Below the pieces are notes generated by a model. It was not told where the DNA came from. It saw nothing but the letters and a program-made list of their open reading frames with translations, and did not search any database. The translations under genes and the position numbers were made by a program. Shown here piece after piece: positions 1 to 7,928 of a stretch of DNA of 15,364 nucleotides (its first letter is position 1; each line of letters opens with the position of its first letter). This stretch comes from an uncultured Lachnospiraceae bacterium (GTDB lineage: Bacteria > Bacillota > Clostridia > Lachnospirales > Lachnospiraceae). The stretch covers positions 1-15,364 of the forward strand of contig CANPZR010000033.1 of NCBI GenBank assembly GCA_947589175.1. The letters are read 5' to 3'.

Positions 1-608
1 CGCCCCAGCTTATTCCCCGTGTGCACGCGCCCCCGGATAAAATAGGGGCTGGCCAAAAGCCCGTTTACCTCCGAGAGATTTCCCGCGATCAACAGCTTTC
101 GGATTCTCGTGCTGCTGATAATCTCCCCGCCCTCTCTCAATTTGTCAAATACAGCAACCGAATAACCGTCGAAATAACCATCGGAATAACCATTGGAATA
201 ATTATTTGAATCGCTATTTTTGGCCCCCATCTGCTGCAGCAGACGGACGTCCCCCGCCCGGTTGTGCCCGAAGCGGAAATCCGCGCCCACTACGACTTTT
301 CTCGCGTCGCAGCGCCTCACCAGAATTTCCTCCACAAATTCCTCCGGCTCCATCCGCATAAAGGCCTCCGTCACCGGCGCGGCAATAAAGATGTCCACGC
401 CCAGGCTCTCCGCCAGGGACAGCTTTTCCTCATAGGAGTAAATACATTTTCCGGAACCGGGGAATAAAAAGGTAAACATGACCACCGTCAGACCGCTTTT
501 TTTAGCCTCTGTGAGCAGCAGACGGTGTCCCTTGTGGATTCCGTCGAACTTGCCGATACACACGGCGGTGCCGTTCAGTTTGAAATTTAAGTCGGTTATA
601 ATCTTCAT
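1..608 (-). CDS. ribF: Bifunctional riboflavin kinase / FAD synthetase, partial at the window edge
   Basis: RibF phosphorylates riboflavin to FMN and adenylylates FMN to FAD in the cytoplasm. The ATG is at 608-606, 12 bases after truB ends, and the frame stays open for 202 codons to the window edge, so this is the N-terminal adenylyltransferase domain plus the first residues of the kinase domain. Visible motifs are GKFDGIHKGH (about residues 19-28, the nucleotidyltransferase HxGH site), VVGADFRFGHNRAGD (about 106-120), SSTRIRKLL (about 165-173) and the linker into the kinase barrel, SPYFIRGRVHTG. Two oddities are visible. The usual Pro-His-Pro-type segment after the second strand reads FTFLFPGSGK. 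A SNNY/SNGY/SDGY/FDGY repeat at residues 134-149 sits where the family normally passes directly from a helix to the strand before SSTRIR. It is the last gene visible in the nusA operon. The kinase active site lies outside the window. Confidence 0.9.
   Translation of the reverse strand, partial: MKIITDLNFKLNGTAVCIGKFDGIHKGHRLLLTEAKKSGLTVVMFTFLFPGSGKCIYSYEEKLSLAESLGVDIFIAAPVTEAFMRMEPEEFVEEILVRRCDARKVVVGADFRFGHNRAGDVRLLQQMGAKNSDSNNYSNGYSDGYFDGYSVAVFDKLREGGEIISSTRIRKLLIAGNLSEVNGLLASPYFIRGRVHTGNKLG
161..208 (-). repeat. Four 12-bp in-frame tandem repeats inside ribF
   Basis: On the plus strand, four degenerate 12-base units begin at 161, 173, 185 and 197, each starting AATAA and mostly continuing CCNTYG. 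Read on the coding strand they encode SNNY-SNGY-SDGY-FDGY in RibF. A 12-base period keeps the frame, so copy number could vary without breaking the gene. The identity of the units is visible; the idea that they arose by slippage is inference. Confidence 0.8.
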
Positions 609-620
609 TCTCTGGTTCCT

Positions 621-1523
621 CTATTCATGAAACATCTTCACAACGTGGAAGGCGTTCTCCTTTTTTACATACCGGTACAGGGCGTAAAAATCCCCGTCCG
701 GGCCGTACACTCTCACCTGCTCCCCATCCGCAGGCAAAACATCACATGATAACAAGCTGCGCGGTATCACGTTCCCATTTTTCAATAATTTCAGCGCTGC
801 CTCCTCCGCCCGCACCGGGCGGTACTCATCAAACAGGCGGTCCACCGGAATCAGAATCTCCTCCGCCCCCGAGCGTCCCACGATTTCCTCGATTTCAGAG
901 AGAGTTTTTGCCTGCTCCAGCGAAAAATTCCCCACGCGCGTCCGCACCAGGCTTTTCATGGCCGCGCCGCACCCCAGCCGCTCGCCCATGTCATGGCAGA
1001 TTGTGCGGATATAGGTGCCCTTCGAACAGGCCGCCTCCATAGTAAAGGTTTCCTCCTCCGGGCTAAAATCCGTGATTTTCAGGCTGTGAATCGTCACAGG
1101 CCTCGGCTTTCTCTCGACCTGCTGTCCCTTTCTCGCCAGCTCGTAGAGCCTTTTTCCGTTCACCTTGACTGCGGAGTACATGGGCGGAATCTGCAAAATA
1201 TCACCGACAAATGATGCCGCTGTCTCCCGTAGCTGCTCCTCCGTGACCGACACGCTCCGCCGCGAGAGGACCTCTCCCGTCAGATCCTGCGTGTCCGTGG
1301 TGACGCCTAACTTCGCCTCCGCCACATAGGTTTTGTCCCGGTCCGTCAGAAGATCGCACACCTTCGTGGCCCTGCCCACGCACACAGGCAGCACCCCGGT
1401 CGCGTCCGGATCCAGTGTCCCCGTGTGCCCGATTTTTTTCATGTGAAGGATTCCCCGCAGCTTTGCCACCACGTCGTGGGAGGTAAATCCCTTTTCCTTA
1501 TTTACAATAATGATTCCATTCAT
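621..1523 (-). CDS. truB: tRNA pseudouridine(55) synthase
   Basis: TruB converts U55 in the T-loop of elongator tRNAs to pseudouridine. The 300-residue length is normal for the family. The N terminus MNGIIIVNKEKGFTSHDVV is typical. The catalytic motif GHTGTLDPDATGVLP spans about residues 32-46, with D38 as the nucleophilic aspartate by family comparison. KVNGKRLYELAR (about 120-131) and CSKGTYIRTICHDMGERLG are further TruB signatures. The C-terminal part, including VYGPDGDFYALYRY, fits a PUA-like domain. The start codon overlaps the nrnA stop in an ATGA arrangement at 1520-1523, with AAGGA just upstream, which suggests translational coupling. ribF starts 12 bases after the stop. Confidence 0.97.
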   Translation of the reverse strand: MNGIIIVNKEKGFTSHDVVAKLRGILHMKKIGHTGTLDPDATGVLPVCVGRATKVCDLLTDRDKTYVAEAKLGVTTDTQDLTGEVLSRRSVSVTEEQLRETAASFVGDILQIPPMYSAVKVNGKRLYELARKGQQVERKPRPVTIHSLKITDFSPEEETFTMEAACSKGTYIRTICHDMGERLGCGAAMKSLVRTRVGNFSLEQAKTLSEIEEIVGRSGAEEILIPVDRLFDEYRPVRAEEAALKLLKNGNVIPRSLLSCDVLPADGEQVRVYGPDGDFYALYRYVKKENAFHVVKMFHE

Positions 1524-2515
1524 TCCTTCACCGCATCGCTCTCCGGCTGTTCGTCCTGCGCTTTCAGCTGCTGCTCGATGTGGAGCGTCAGGTTGTTGAT
1601 CACGTCAAAAGCCGCTCCCTTAATCGTGCAGCCCGCCGCCTTCACATGGCCGCCGCCGCCAAAATAAGTACAGATTTTGCTGACGTCCACAATATCGTTG
1701 GATCGCATGCTGACCTTGTACTCGCCCGGCTCGCGCTCGTCGAGCAGAATCGCCACCTCGATTCCCTCCGTCGTCCGAAGCTGGTCGATCACGCCGTCGA
1801 GGTCGCCCCCGCCCGCGTCATAAAAATCGAGCACGCTTCTTCTCACCACGGAGAAAATGCATCGGCCATCTAAAATCCGCACGCTCTCCATCAGGCAGCG
1901 CCCCATAATCTGAAGCTGCTTGTAGGATTTCATGTAAAAACTTCCGTCTATGATTTTTCCAAAAGGAATTCCCTTTGCCATGAGATTGGCGGCAATCCGC
2001 ATCGTCTCCGGCGATGTACAATTATGCTTGAATACTCCGGTGTCGTGGACAATGCCGGTGTAGATGGCACAGGCCACCCCGTAGGAAATTTTTTCATCTT
2101 CCATCTGCGTGTACAAAATTTCGCAGGTAGAGCTCTTTTCCGGCATCACCAGATTCTCATTTCCAAACATCGTATTGGTCACATGATGATCCACGCAGTA
2201 CACAAAGCCCGCGCGCTTCATAATGTCCTCCGCCTGTCCCAGCCGGTCCACGTCCCCGCAGTCCAGCGCGATAAACAAATCGTATTTCTCGCCCTTATCC
2301 GCGCGACAGACCTCATTCCGGGCCTCATCGTCCCGCAGATAGGAAAAACAATCCGGGATTTTAGTCAGGTACACCGTGACCTTTTTGTCCGGAAAATTTT
2401 CCCTTATATATCGATACAGTCCCATGCAGGCGCCGATGCAGTCGCCGTCCGGGCGGATGTGTCCGCCGATGGCGATGGTAGAAGCGCCCTTTACTGTCTC
2501 CATTAAATTTTTCAT
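1520..2515 (-). CDS. nrnA: DHH/DHHA1 bifunctional oligoribonuclease / pAp phosphatase NrnA
   Basis: NrnA-type DHH phosphoesterases degrade 2-5 nt RNAs and dephosphorylate 3'-phosphoadenosine 5'-phosphate, using manganese. The 331-residue protein shows the DHH-domain ligand motifs in order: GHIRPDGDCIGA (H19, D23, D25), LDCGD (D85), VDHHVTN (D109, H110, H111) and IVHDTGVFKH (D158). The C-terminal DHHA1 substrate-binding signature FGGGGHVKAAG lies at about 285-295. It follows rbfA by 27 bases and overlaps truB by four. The start is slightly unusual: the clear GAGGAG lies 14 bases upstream of the ATG, longer than optimal. Two tiny frames that use it, ATG...TGA and an internal GTG...TGA, end within the nrnA start codon region. 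No better in-frame start is present, so 2515 is retained. Confidence 0.93.
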   Translation of the reverse strand: MKNLMETVKGASTIAIGGHIRPDGDCIGACMGLYRYIRENFPDKKVTVYLTKIPDCFSYLRDDEARNEVCRADKGEKYDLFIALDCGDVDRLGQAEDIMKRAGFVYCVDHHVTNTMFGNENLVMPEKSSTCEILYTQMEDEKISYGVACAIYTGIVHDTGVFKHNCTSPETMRIAANLMAKGIPFGKIIDGSFYMKSYKQLQIMGRCLMESVRILDGRCIFSVVRRSVLDFYDAGGGDLDGVIDQLRTTEGIEVAILLDEREPGEYKVSMRSNDIVDVSKICTYFGGGGHVKAAGCTIKGAAFDVINNLTLHIEQQLKAQDEQPESDAVKE

Positions 2516-2542
2516 AGCTGCACTAACATCTCCTCAAATGAA

Positions 2543-2914
2543 TTAACTCTGCTCTCTATTCTGTCTCTGTTGTACCTCATCTATTTTTTTGGACATCTCC
2601 ACGCCGTACTCGATGGAGTGATCCAGCACGAATGTCAGCTCCGGCGTATAGCGCAGATTCATCCGCGACGCGAGCTGATGACGGGCGAACGACGCGCTCT
2701 TTTTCAGCCCTTCCATAGTCTTTTCGCGGGTCTCGTCGTCTCCCATGACGCTGACATAGATCTTGGCATATTTCAGATCCGGCGTCACCTCCGCCGCTGT
2801 GACGGACGTCATCGGGTCGATGCGAGGATCTTTTAAGTCCTCCCGCAGGATCATGCTCATCTCCCGGAGCACCTCGCTGTTAATTCGGATATTTTTCACG
2901 CTGTTTTTTCTCAT
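2543..2914 (-). CDS. rbfA: 30S ribosome-binding factor A
   Basis: RbfA binds the 30S subunit near the 5' end of 16S rRNA and assists late maturation. The 123-residue length is normal. The sequence gives the single KH-like family fold: N-terminal helix RINSEVLREMSMILREDLKDPRI, then VTAAEVTPDLKYAKIYVSVMGD, then the Ala-rich helix region SASFARHQLASRMNLRYTPELTFVLDHSIEYG (about residues 73-104), which ends in the characteristic P-E-L-x-F-x-x-D-x-S. Its ATG shares one base with the infB stop codon (TAATG at 2912-2916), so it is probably translationally coupled to infB. Confidence 0.96.
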   Translation of the reverse strand: MRKNSVKNIRINSEVLREMSMILREDLKDPRIDPMTSVTAAEVTPDLKYAKIYVSVMGDDETREKTMEGLKKSASFARHQLASRMNLRYTPELTFVLDHSIEYGVEMSKKIDEVQQRQNREQS

Positions 2915-5709
2915 TACCTCGGAACCTCCACCATTTTATAGCACTCGATCTGGTCTTCTTCCTGTATGTCGTTAAATCCGGCAAATACAAGACCGCACTC
3001 ATATCCGGCGCTGACTTCCTTCACGTCGTCCTTAAACCGCTTCAAGCTGGCCAGGTCGCCCTCGAAAATCTGCTCGCCCTCGCGGGTAATGCGGGCGCGG
3101 CAGCCCCTCTCGATCTTGCCGTCTAACACATAAGAACCGGCAATCGTTCCCACGCCGGACGCCTTGAATATCTGGCGCACCTCCGCGTGAGCGATGACTC
3201 TCTCCTCGTAAATCGGCTCCAGCATACCCTTCATGGCCGCCTCGATATCCTCGATCGCGTCGTAAATGACACGGTACAGACGAACGTCCACGTTCTCTCT
3301 GTCCGCCGTCTCCTTTGCCATATTGTCCAGACGAACATTGAATCCGATGATAATGGCGTTGGAGGCGCTGGCCAGGCTCACGTCGGACTCGTTGATCGCG
3401 CCCACGCCGCCGTGAATCACTCGGACGGCAACCTCCTCGTTGCTCAGCTTCAGAAGGCTCTGCTTTACGGCCTCCACGGAGCCCTGTACGTCCGCCTTGA
3501 TAATCAGGTTCAGATCCTTGACGTTGCCCGCCTGAATCTGGCTGAACAGGCCGTCTAAGGACAGCTTCTTCGACTTGGTTTCCTCTAACAGTTTATCCTT
3601 GCCCTGGTCTACATATGCCTGGGAAATCTGTTTTGCCTCCTTGTCGCTGTCAGTTGCCACGAAAATCTCTCCCGCGTCCGGAACTCCGTTGAGTCCAAGG
3701 ATTTCTACCGGTGTAGAAGGTTTCGCCAGCTTCACGCGCTCTCCCCGGTGGTCGAGCATGGCGCGGACCTTTCCGTAGGCCGTGCCGATGGCGATATGAT
3801 CCCCGATGTTGAGCGTACCCTTCTGTACCAGCACGGTCGCAACCGGGCCGCGGCCCTTATCCAGCCTCGCCTCGATGACGATACCGCGGGCGCGCCGCTT
3901 GTCATTTGCCTTTAATTCGAGCACATCCGCCGTCAGGACAATCATCTCCAGCAGATTTTCAATACCCTCTTTGGTGTGGGCCGATACCGGACAGAACACG
4001 GTGCTTCCGCCCCACTCCTCAGGAATCAGCTCGTACTCCGACAGCTCCTGCTTCACGCGGTCGATGTTGGCTCCCTCTTTGTCAATCTTGTTGATGGCGA
4101 CAATAATCTCTACTCCCGCCGCCTTCGCGTGGTTGATGGCCTCCACGGTCTGCGGCATCACGCCGTCGTCCGCTGCCACAACTAACACCGCGATATCTGT
4201 GGACTGGGCGCCGCGCATACGCATAGAGGTAAATGCCTCGTGTCCCGGCGTATCCAGAAATGTAATCTTCCCTCCGTTGATCCGGACCACATAGGCGCCG
4301 ATGTGCTGGGTGATGCCGCCCGCCTCGTGCTCGGTCACATCCGTCTGGCGGATTGCGTCCAGAAGAGATGTCTTTCCGTGATCGACGTGTCCCATTACGC
4401 AGACAACCGGCGGACGCTTCTTCATCTTGCTCTCGTCCTCTTCTTCCTCTTTCAGAAGCTCTGCCACCATATCCACTTTTTCTTCCAGCTCGGCGATGAT
4501 GTCAAAGCTCAGCGCGATCTCCTCGGCCTCGTCGAAGGAAATCTCCTGGTTGAGCGAAACCATCTGTCCCTGTAAGAATAATTTCTTCACAAGGGCGGAG
4601 GCCGGCATTTTCATCTTCTCCGCCAGCTCCCGGATTGTCAGGGACTCCGGAATCGTAATCTGCTTGATATCCTCCTCCGGCTCGTGCTTCACCGGCTCCG
4701 GCTTGATGAATGCTCCCTTCCTGTTCGGATCCTTTTTGGACCGAATCCGGTTCATCTCCTCCTTGCTGCTCTTGCGGTAACCGCCCTGCTTTGCGTTGCG
4801 GTCCTCCTTCTTGCGGTTGTTCCGGTTGCTGCGGGAATTCTTCTGCTCCTGCTTGATTCCGTCAAATCCGCTCTGGGACTTCTCAAACCGCTCAAATACA
4901 CGGTCACCGCCGCGGCCACGATTGTTCCTGTTGTTGCGGCCACCGTCATTGCGATTGCCACCGCCCTGACCCTGTCCGCGATTGTCTCGGTTATCTCGAT
5001 TATCACGGCCCTGACCTCTATTATCCCGACCCTGGCCTTGGCTGCGGTTATCTCGGCCCTGACCGTCATGGCTCCGGTTATCACGGTTCCCGCGATTACC
5101 ACGGCCGTCGCGGCTGTCGCGGCTGTCGTGACTACGATTGCTGCCCTGGCTGCCTTTCCTCTGTGCGTCCGCACCGCCACTGACCGGCTTATTCTCCGAT
5201 TTTGCCGCCGTCTCCTTCTTCGTCTCAGGCGCAGCAGACGCCGCACCTTTCTCCGGCGTCCTGGAAGCGCTCACCTTCTCTCCAGCAGATTTTATCTGCT
5301 GTGTAGATTTTATCTGCTGTGCGGATGTAGATGTCATCTGCTGTTCCTGCACCTGCTGCGAATCTTGCTGCGTCTGCTGCAGTTGCTGCGAATTTTGCTG
5401 CGGCTGCTGCAGTTGCTGCGAATTTTGCTGCAATTTTTGCTGCAGTTTTTGCTGCGATTTTTGCTGCGTCTGCTGCGATTTCTGCTGCAGTTTCTCCGCT
5501 TTCGCAGCAGCCGCCTGCTCTCTCTCCGCCGCCTTTTTCTGCATAAAGTTTTTCATAAGAAAAGCAATCGCCGCGTCCTCGATGTTGCTGTTGGCGCCCT
5601 TGACCTCAAATCCGTTCTCGTTCAAATATTTGACCAGGTCGCCGCTCTTGATGCTCTTATCCTGCTGCTGCATGCTCCTCGCTATTTCATATATTTTCAT
5701 TTTTGCCAT
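2914..5709 (-). CDS. infB: Translation initiation factor IF-2 with an extended low-complexity linker
   Basis: IF2 is the GTPase that brings initiator tRNA to the 30S subunit and promotes subunit joining. At 931 residues it is long for a Gram-positive IF2. Order of parts: first IF2_N helical domain (about 1-55); Ala/Lys helix; Gln-rich block (about 75-124); Ser/Ala/Lys spacer; Arg/Asn/Gly/Asp-rich block (about 188-270); basic spacer; second IF2_N domain (about 350-415); G domain; C-terminal beta-barrel and fMet-tRNA-binding domains. G motifs are GHVDHGKT (440-447), GGITQHIGAY (464-473), DTPGH (486-490) and NKID (540-543). GGAGGT lies about 8 bases before the ATG at 5709; a second in-frame ATG three codons on is the alternative start. 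It follows ylxQ after one base and overlaps rbfA by one base. Confidence 0.97.
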   Translation of the reverse strand: MAKMKIYEIARSMQQQDKSIKSGDLVKYLNENGFEVKGANSNIEDAAIAFLMKNFMQKKAAEREQAAAAKAEKLQQKSQQTQQKSQQKLQQKLQQNSQQLQQPQQNSQQLQQTQQDSQQVQEQQMTSTSAQQIKSTQQIKSAGEKVSASRTPEKGAASAAPETKKETAAKSENKPVSGGADAQRKGSQGSNRSHDSRDSRDGRGNRGNRDNRSHDGQGRDNRSQGQGRDNRGQGRDNRDNRDNRGQGQGGGNRNDGGRNNRNNRGRGGDRVFERFEKSQSGFDGIKQEQKNSRSNRNNRKKEDRNAKQGGYRKSSKEEMNRIRSKKDPNRKGAFIKPEPVKHEPEEDIKQITIPESLTIRELAEKMKMPASALVKKLFLQGQMVSLNQEISFDEAEEIALSFDIIAELEEKVDMVAELLKEEEEDESKMKKRPPVVCVMGHVDHGKTSLLDAIRQTDVTEHEAGGITQHIGAYVVRINGGKITFLDTPGHEAFTSMRMRGAQSTDIAVLVVAADDGVMPQTVEAINHAKAAGVEIIVAINKIDKEGANIDRVKQELSEYELIPEEWGGSTVFCPVSAHTKEGIENLLEMIVLTADVLELKANDKRRARGIVIEARLDKGRGPVATVLVQKGTLNIGDHIAIGTAYGKVRAMLDHRGERVKLAKPSTPVEILGLNGVPDAGEIFVATDSDKEAKQISQAYVDQGKDKLLEETKSKKLSLDGLFSQIQAGNVKDLNLIIKADVQGSVEAVKQSLLKLSNEEVAVRVIHGGVGAINESDVSLASASNAIIIGFNVRLDNMAKETADRENVDVRLYRVIYDAIEDIEAAMKGMLEPIYEERVIAHAEVRQIFKASGVGTIAGSYVLDGKIERGCRARITREGEQIFEGDLASLKRFKDDVKEVSAGYECGLVFAGFNDIQEEDQIECYKMVEVPR
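4900..5148 (-). repeat. Arg/Asn/Gly/Asp-rich repeat block in infB
   Basis: IF2 residues about 188-270 form an almost four-letter region of RDNR, RGNRGNRDNR, GQGRDNR and GGRNNRNNRGRGG units, strongly positive and predicted disordered. Arg/Gly-rich tracts often bind RNA non-specifically. Similar RDN-rich linkers occur in IF2 of other Lachnospiraceae (from memory, not searched). It ends at the basic spacer before the second IF2_N domain. Confidence 0.8.
5338..5487 (-). repeat. Gln-rich repeat block in infB
   Basis: About 50 codons (IF2 residues 75-124) encode short degenerate units built on QQ with a spacer residue, such as QQKSQQ, QQKLQQ, QQNSQQLQQ and QQTQQDSQQ. On the plus strand this appears as a run of TTGCTGC / CTGCTGC units. 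It lies in the linker between the two IF2_N domains, a region that varies widely in the family. The repeats are visible; slippage as their origin is inference. Confidence 0.85.
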
Positions 5710-5710
5710 A

Positions 5711-6028
5711 TTATGTTACCTCCAGATCTAAATTCTTTCCTATAGACACTGCAAATCCTTTATCTGTAACTGCCAGAGAGGCTCTGAACTGCTTGCCGAT
5801 GGCATTCCCCAGAATCTCTCTGTCCCCGAACTGTACACAGGGCACTTTGTAAAAATGACAGGAATCTGTAAACTTCTTTTTGGTATTGTCTGACGCATCC
5901 CCGGCTATCAGCACCAGCCTGGCGTGTCCGTCCCGGATTGCCTTCTCCGTCATGAACTCCCCGCTCACCACGCATCCGGCTTTCGCCGCCATTCCCAGAC
6001 TCCCCAGAACCTTTTTACTCTGTATCAT
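5711..6028 (-). CDS. ylxQ: L7Ae/L30e-family RNA-binding protein YlxQ
   Basis: A 105-residue protein of the ribosomal L7Ae/L30e/S12e/Gadd45 family, encoded next to rnpM and infB in most Firmicutes. Typical features are the N-terminal LGSLGMAAKAGCVVSGEFMTEKAIRDG (about residues 9-35), where the G-x-x-x-A-x-K-A-G turn forms the RNA-binding face, followed by the strand ARLVLIAGDASDNTKKKF and the C-terminal VPCVQFGDREILGNAIGK. Family members bind kink-turn-like RNA, but the physiological target of YlxQ is not well defined. The first 14 bases overlap the end of rnpM, and infB starts one base after its stop, so it is embedded in the operon. Confidence 0.92.
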   Translation of the reverse strand: MIQSKKVLGSLGMAAKAGCVVSGEFMTEKAIRDGHARLVLIAGDASDNTKKKFTDSCHFYKVPCVQFGDREILGNAIGKQFRASLAVTDKGFAVSIGKNLDLEVT

Positions 6029-6284
6029 AAAACTGCCTTTCTAACTCATCATAAATTTCATCCGGGATGGCGGCTTTAAACGACCGTCCGAGAGCTCCGC
6101 TCTTTCTCGCCCTCTGCAAACACTCCTCTTTGTCGCACAAATACGCTCCTCTTCCATTCATTCGACCCGTGCGGTCCAGCGCAATCTGGCCCTCCGGCGT
6201 CCTCACAATGCGGATCAGCTGCTTTTTCTCCCGGATTTCCCGGCAGCCAATACACTGTCTTTCCGGTTTTTTTCTGGTCTGCAT
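6015..6284 (-). CDS. rnpM: RNase P modulator RnpM (YlxR family)
   Basis: YlxR-family protein of 89 residues, recently named RnpM because the Bacillus protein binds the RNase P RNA and modulates its activity (family knowledge). Signature residues are RKKPERQCIGCREIREKKQLIRIVR (about 4-28), with the conserved R-x-C-x-x-C-R pattern, and the GRGAYLC motif (about 44-50), followed by a Lys/Arg helix. AGAGGTGG lies just upstream of the ATG at 6284. It is 29 bases after nusA and overlaps ylxQ by 14 bases. Confidence 0.93.
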   Translation of the reverse strand: MQTRKKPERQCIGCREIREKKQLIRIVRTPEGQIALDRTGRMNGRGAYLCDKEECLQRARKSGALGRSFKAAIPDEIYDELERQFYDTE

Positions 6285-6313
6285 ACAGCCACCTCTCTCT
6301 CATTCCCTTCAGA

Positions 6314-7372
6314 TCAGAACATCTGAGATTCGCTCTTGATGTCGATCTTGTATCCCGTAAGCCTTGCCGCCAGTCTCGCGTTCTGCCCCTCCTTGCCGAT
6401 GGCCAGCGAGAGCTGAAAGTCCGGCACAATGACCTGCGCGCTCTTTTCCTCCGGATCTACCTGGACCGACAGAACCCGGGACGGGCTGAGCGCGTGCTCG
6501 ATAAACACAGCCGGATCCTCGCTCCACTCCACAATATCAATTTTCTCGCCCCGCAGCTCTTCTACCACGGCGTTGACGCGGATTCCGTTCATGCCCACGC
6601 AGGCTCCCACGGCGTCCACATCCGGGTTGTTGCTGTACACGGCAATCTTAGACCGGGAGCCGGCCTCCCTCGACACATTTTTAATCTCCACTACGCCGCT
6701 CTGAATCTCGGCCACCTCGGCCTCGAACAGCCGCTTCACAAGCTCCGGGTGGGTGCGGGAAATAATAATCCGCGGCCCCCTGGTCGTATCCTTTACCTCC
6801 ATGACATAGAGCTTGATTCTCTCCTGCGGCGCGAACTGCTCCGTCGCCACCTGCTCCTGCGAGGTCAAAATCGCATCGATCTTACCCAGATTAATATTGT
6901 AATTGCCATTGCTGTATCGCTGCACCGTTCCTGTCACGATGTCGCGCTCTTTCATGTAATACTGGTCGTAGAGAACCTTTCTCTCCTCCTCGCGGATTTT
7001 CTGCACCACGACCTGTTTGGCCTTCTGCGCCGCGATGCGCCCGAAATTCTTCGGCGTCACCTCAAAGCTGATGATGTCCCCCAGCGCGCTGCCCGGGTGC
7101 TTCACCTCCGCCTCGGTCAGCGAGAGCTGCAGCATCGGATCCTCCACTTCCTCCACGACCTCTTTGTCCTGGAATACATGGAATTCGCCCGTCTCCCGAT
7201 CCAGATTGACGCGGATATTGTCCGACTTGCCGAACTGGTTCTTGCAGGCGGCTAACAGCGAATTTTCAATGGCCTCTAACAAAATCTCCTTGCTTATGTC
7301 CTTTTCCTTCTCAATGGCGTTTAATGCCTCGATCAGCTCTGGATTTCCCTTCTGTGCTACTGTCTTTTTCAT
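6314..7372 (-). CDS. nusA: Transcription termination/antitermination factor NusA
   Basis: NusA binds RNA polymerase and nascent RNA and controls pausing, termination and antitermination. The 352 residues show the short Gram-positive architecture. An N-terminal RNAP-binding domain (about 1-125, ELIEALNAIEKEKDISKEILLEAIENSL) is followed by an S1 domain starting near ERDIVTGTVQRY, then KH1 (SRTHPELVKRLFEAEVAEIQSGVVEI through VGACVGMNGIRVNAVVEEL) and KH2 (IVPDFQLSLAIGKEGQNARLAARLTGYKIDI, ending at about 347). There are no C-terminal acidic repeats, as is normal outside Proteobacteria. GGAGG lies 10 bases upstream of the ATG. rimP ends 28 bases before it. Confidence 0.97.
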   Translation of the reverse strand: MKKTVAQKGNPELIEALNAIEKEKDISKEILLEAIENSLLAACKNQFGKSDNIRVNLDRETGEFHVFQDKEVVEEVEDPMLQLSLTEAEVKHPGSALGDIISFEVTPKNFGRIAAQKAKQVVVQKIREEERKVLYDQYYMKERDIVTGTVQRYSNGNYNINLGKIDAILTSQEQVATEQFAPQERIKLYVMEVKDTTRGPRIIISRTHPELVKRLFEAEVAEIQSGVVEIKNVSREAGSRSKIAVYSNNPDVDAVGACVGMNGIRVNAVVEELRGEKIDIVEWSEDPAVFIEHALSPSRVLSVQVDPEEKSAQVIVPDFQLSLAIGKEGQNARLAARLTGYKIDIKSESQMF

Positions 7373-7400
7373 TTTCCCTTGTCCTCCAATCGTTTAAATA

Positions 7401-7895
7401 CTAAAATTCGATATATTTGCGGATCAGCGCAATGTCCTTGATCTTAAAATCCATCTCGTTCTCGTCCATGGCGAGCGTGATAATCCCCTCATCCTCTTTA
7501 TATGTTTTGAGAACGCCTACAAATTCTTTGTCGGAGAATTTCTTCCCATCTTCCTCCCACGTCACGGGCGAAAACAGCTTGACTTCGACGTCCTCCCCCA
7601 GATTTCTCACAAAATCCTTCGCCTTCTTAAAGGGGCGCAGCAGTCCCGGCGAGCTCACCTCCAGAATGTAGGACTCCGAGATAAAATCCTCCCGATCCAG
7701 CAGATCGCTAAGCTCGCGGTTCACCTCCGTCAGATTGTCGATTGTGATGCCGCCCTCCTTGTCGATGTAGGCACGCAGATGCCAGTTTCCCGCCTCCTTC
7801 ACGAACTCCACGTCCACCAGCTCGTACTGGCAGCGCTCCATGATCGGAGCCAGAAGCTCCTCCGTGCGCCTCTCATAATCCTGATATTTTCCCAA
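7401..7895 (-). CDS. rimP: Ribosome maturation factor RimP, TTG start
   Basis: RimP assists 30S assembly. The family core begins YQDYERRTEELLAPIMERCQYELVDVEFVKEAGNWHLRAYIDKEGGITIDNLTEVNRELSDLLD and includes YILEVSSPGLLRPFKKAKDF, which is diagnostic. The frame is open upstream to an ATG at 8006. That start would put the promoter -10 box and leader hairpin inside the gene and add a non-conserved hydrophobic stretch. The TTG at 7895-7893 has AAAGAGGT six bases upstream and gives a 164-residue protein of normal length, so I place the start there. It is the first gene of the nusA-infB operon. Confidence 0.93.
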   Translation of the reverse strand: MGKYQDYERRTEELLAPIMERCQYELVDVEFVKEAGNWHLRAYIDKEGGITIDNLTEVNRELSDLLDREDFISESYILEVSSPGLLRPFKKAKDFVRNLGEDVEVKLFSPVTWEEDGKKFSDKEFVGVLKTYKEDEGIITLAMDENEMDFKIKDIALIRKYIEF

Positions 7896-7928
7896 ACAAA
7901 GACCTCTTTTCCTAAAACACAAAAATAA

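Noticed and set aside
5138..5731. A Cys-rich plus-strand frame opposite the start of infB.
   Set aside because: The Cys-Cys pattern is simply the CTGCTG repeat of the Gln block read in another frame on the other strand.
4684..5745. A 353-codon plus-strand open frame opposite infB, very Leu/Val/Ala-rich.
   Set aside because: It is the complement of the IF2 repeat blocks and G-domain leader. Its composition follows from repeated CTG/GAT-type codons, and it has no ribosome binding site or recognisable domain.
6494..7255. A 253-codon plus-strand frame opposite nusA.
   Set aside because: It is His/Leu/Arg-rich composition typical of an antisense shadow. NusA motifs on the other strand are unambiguous.
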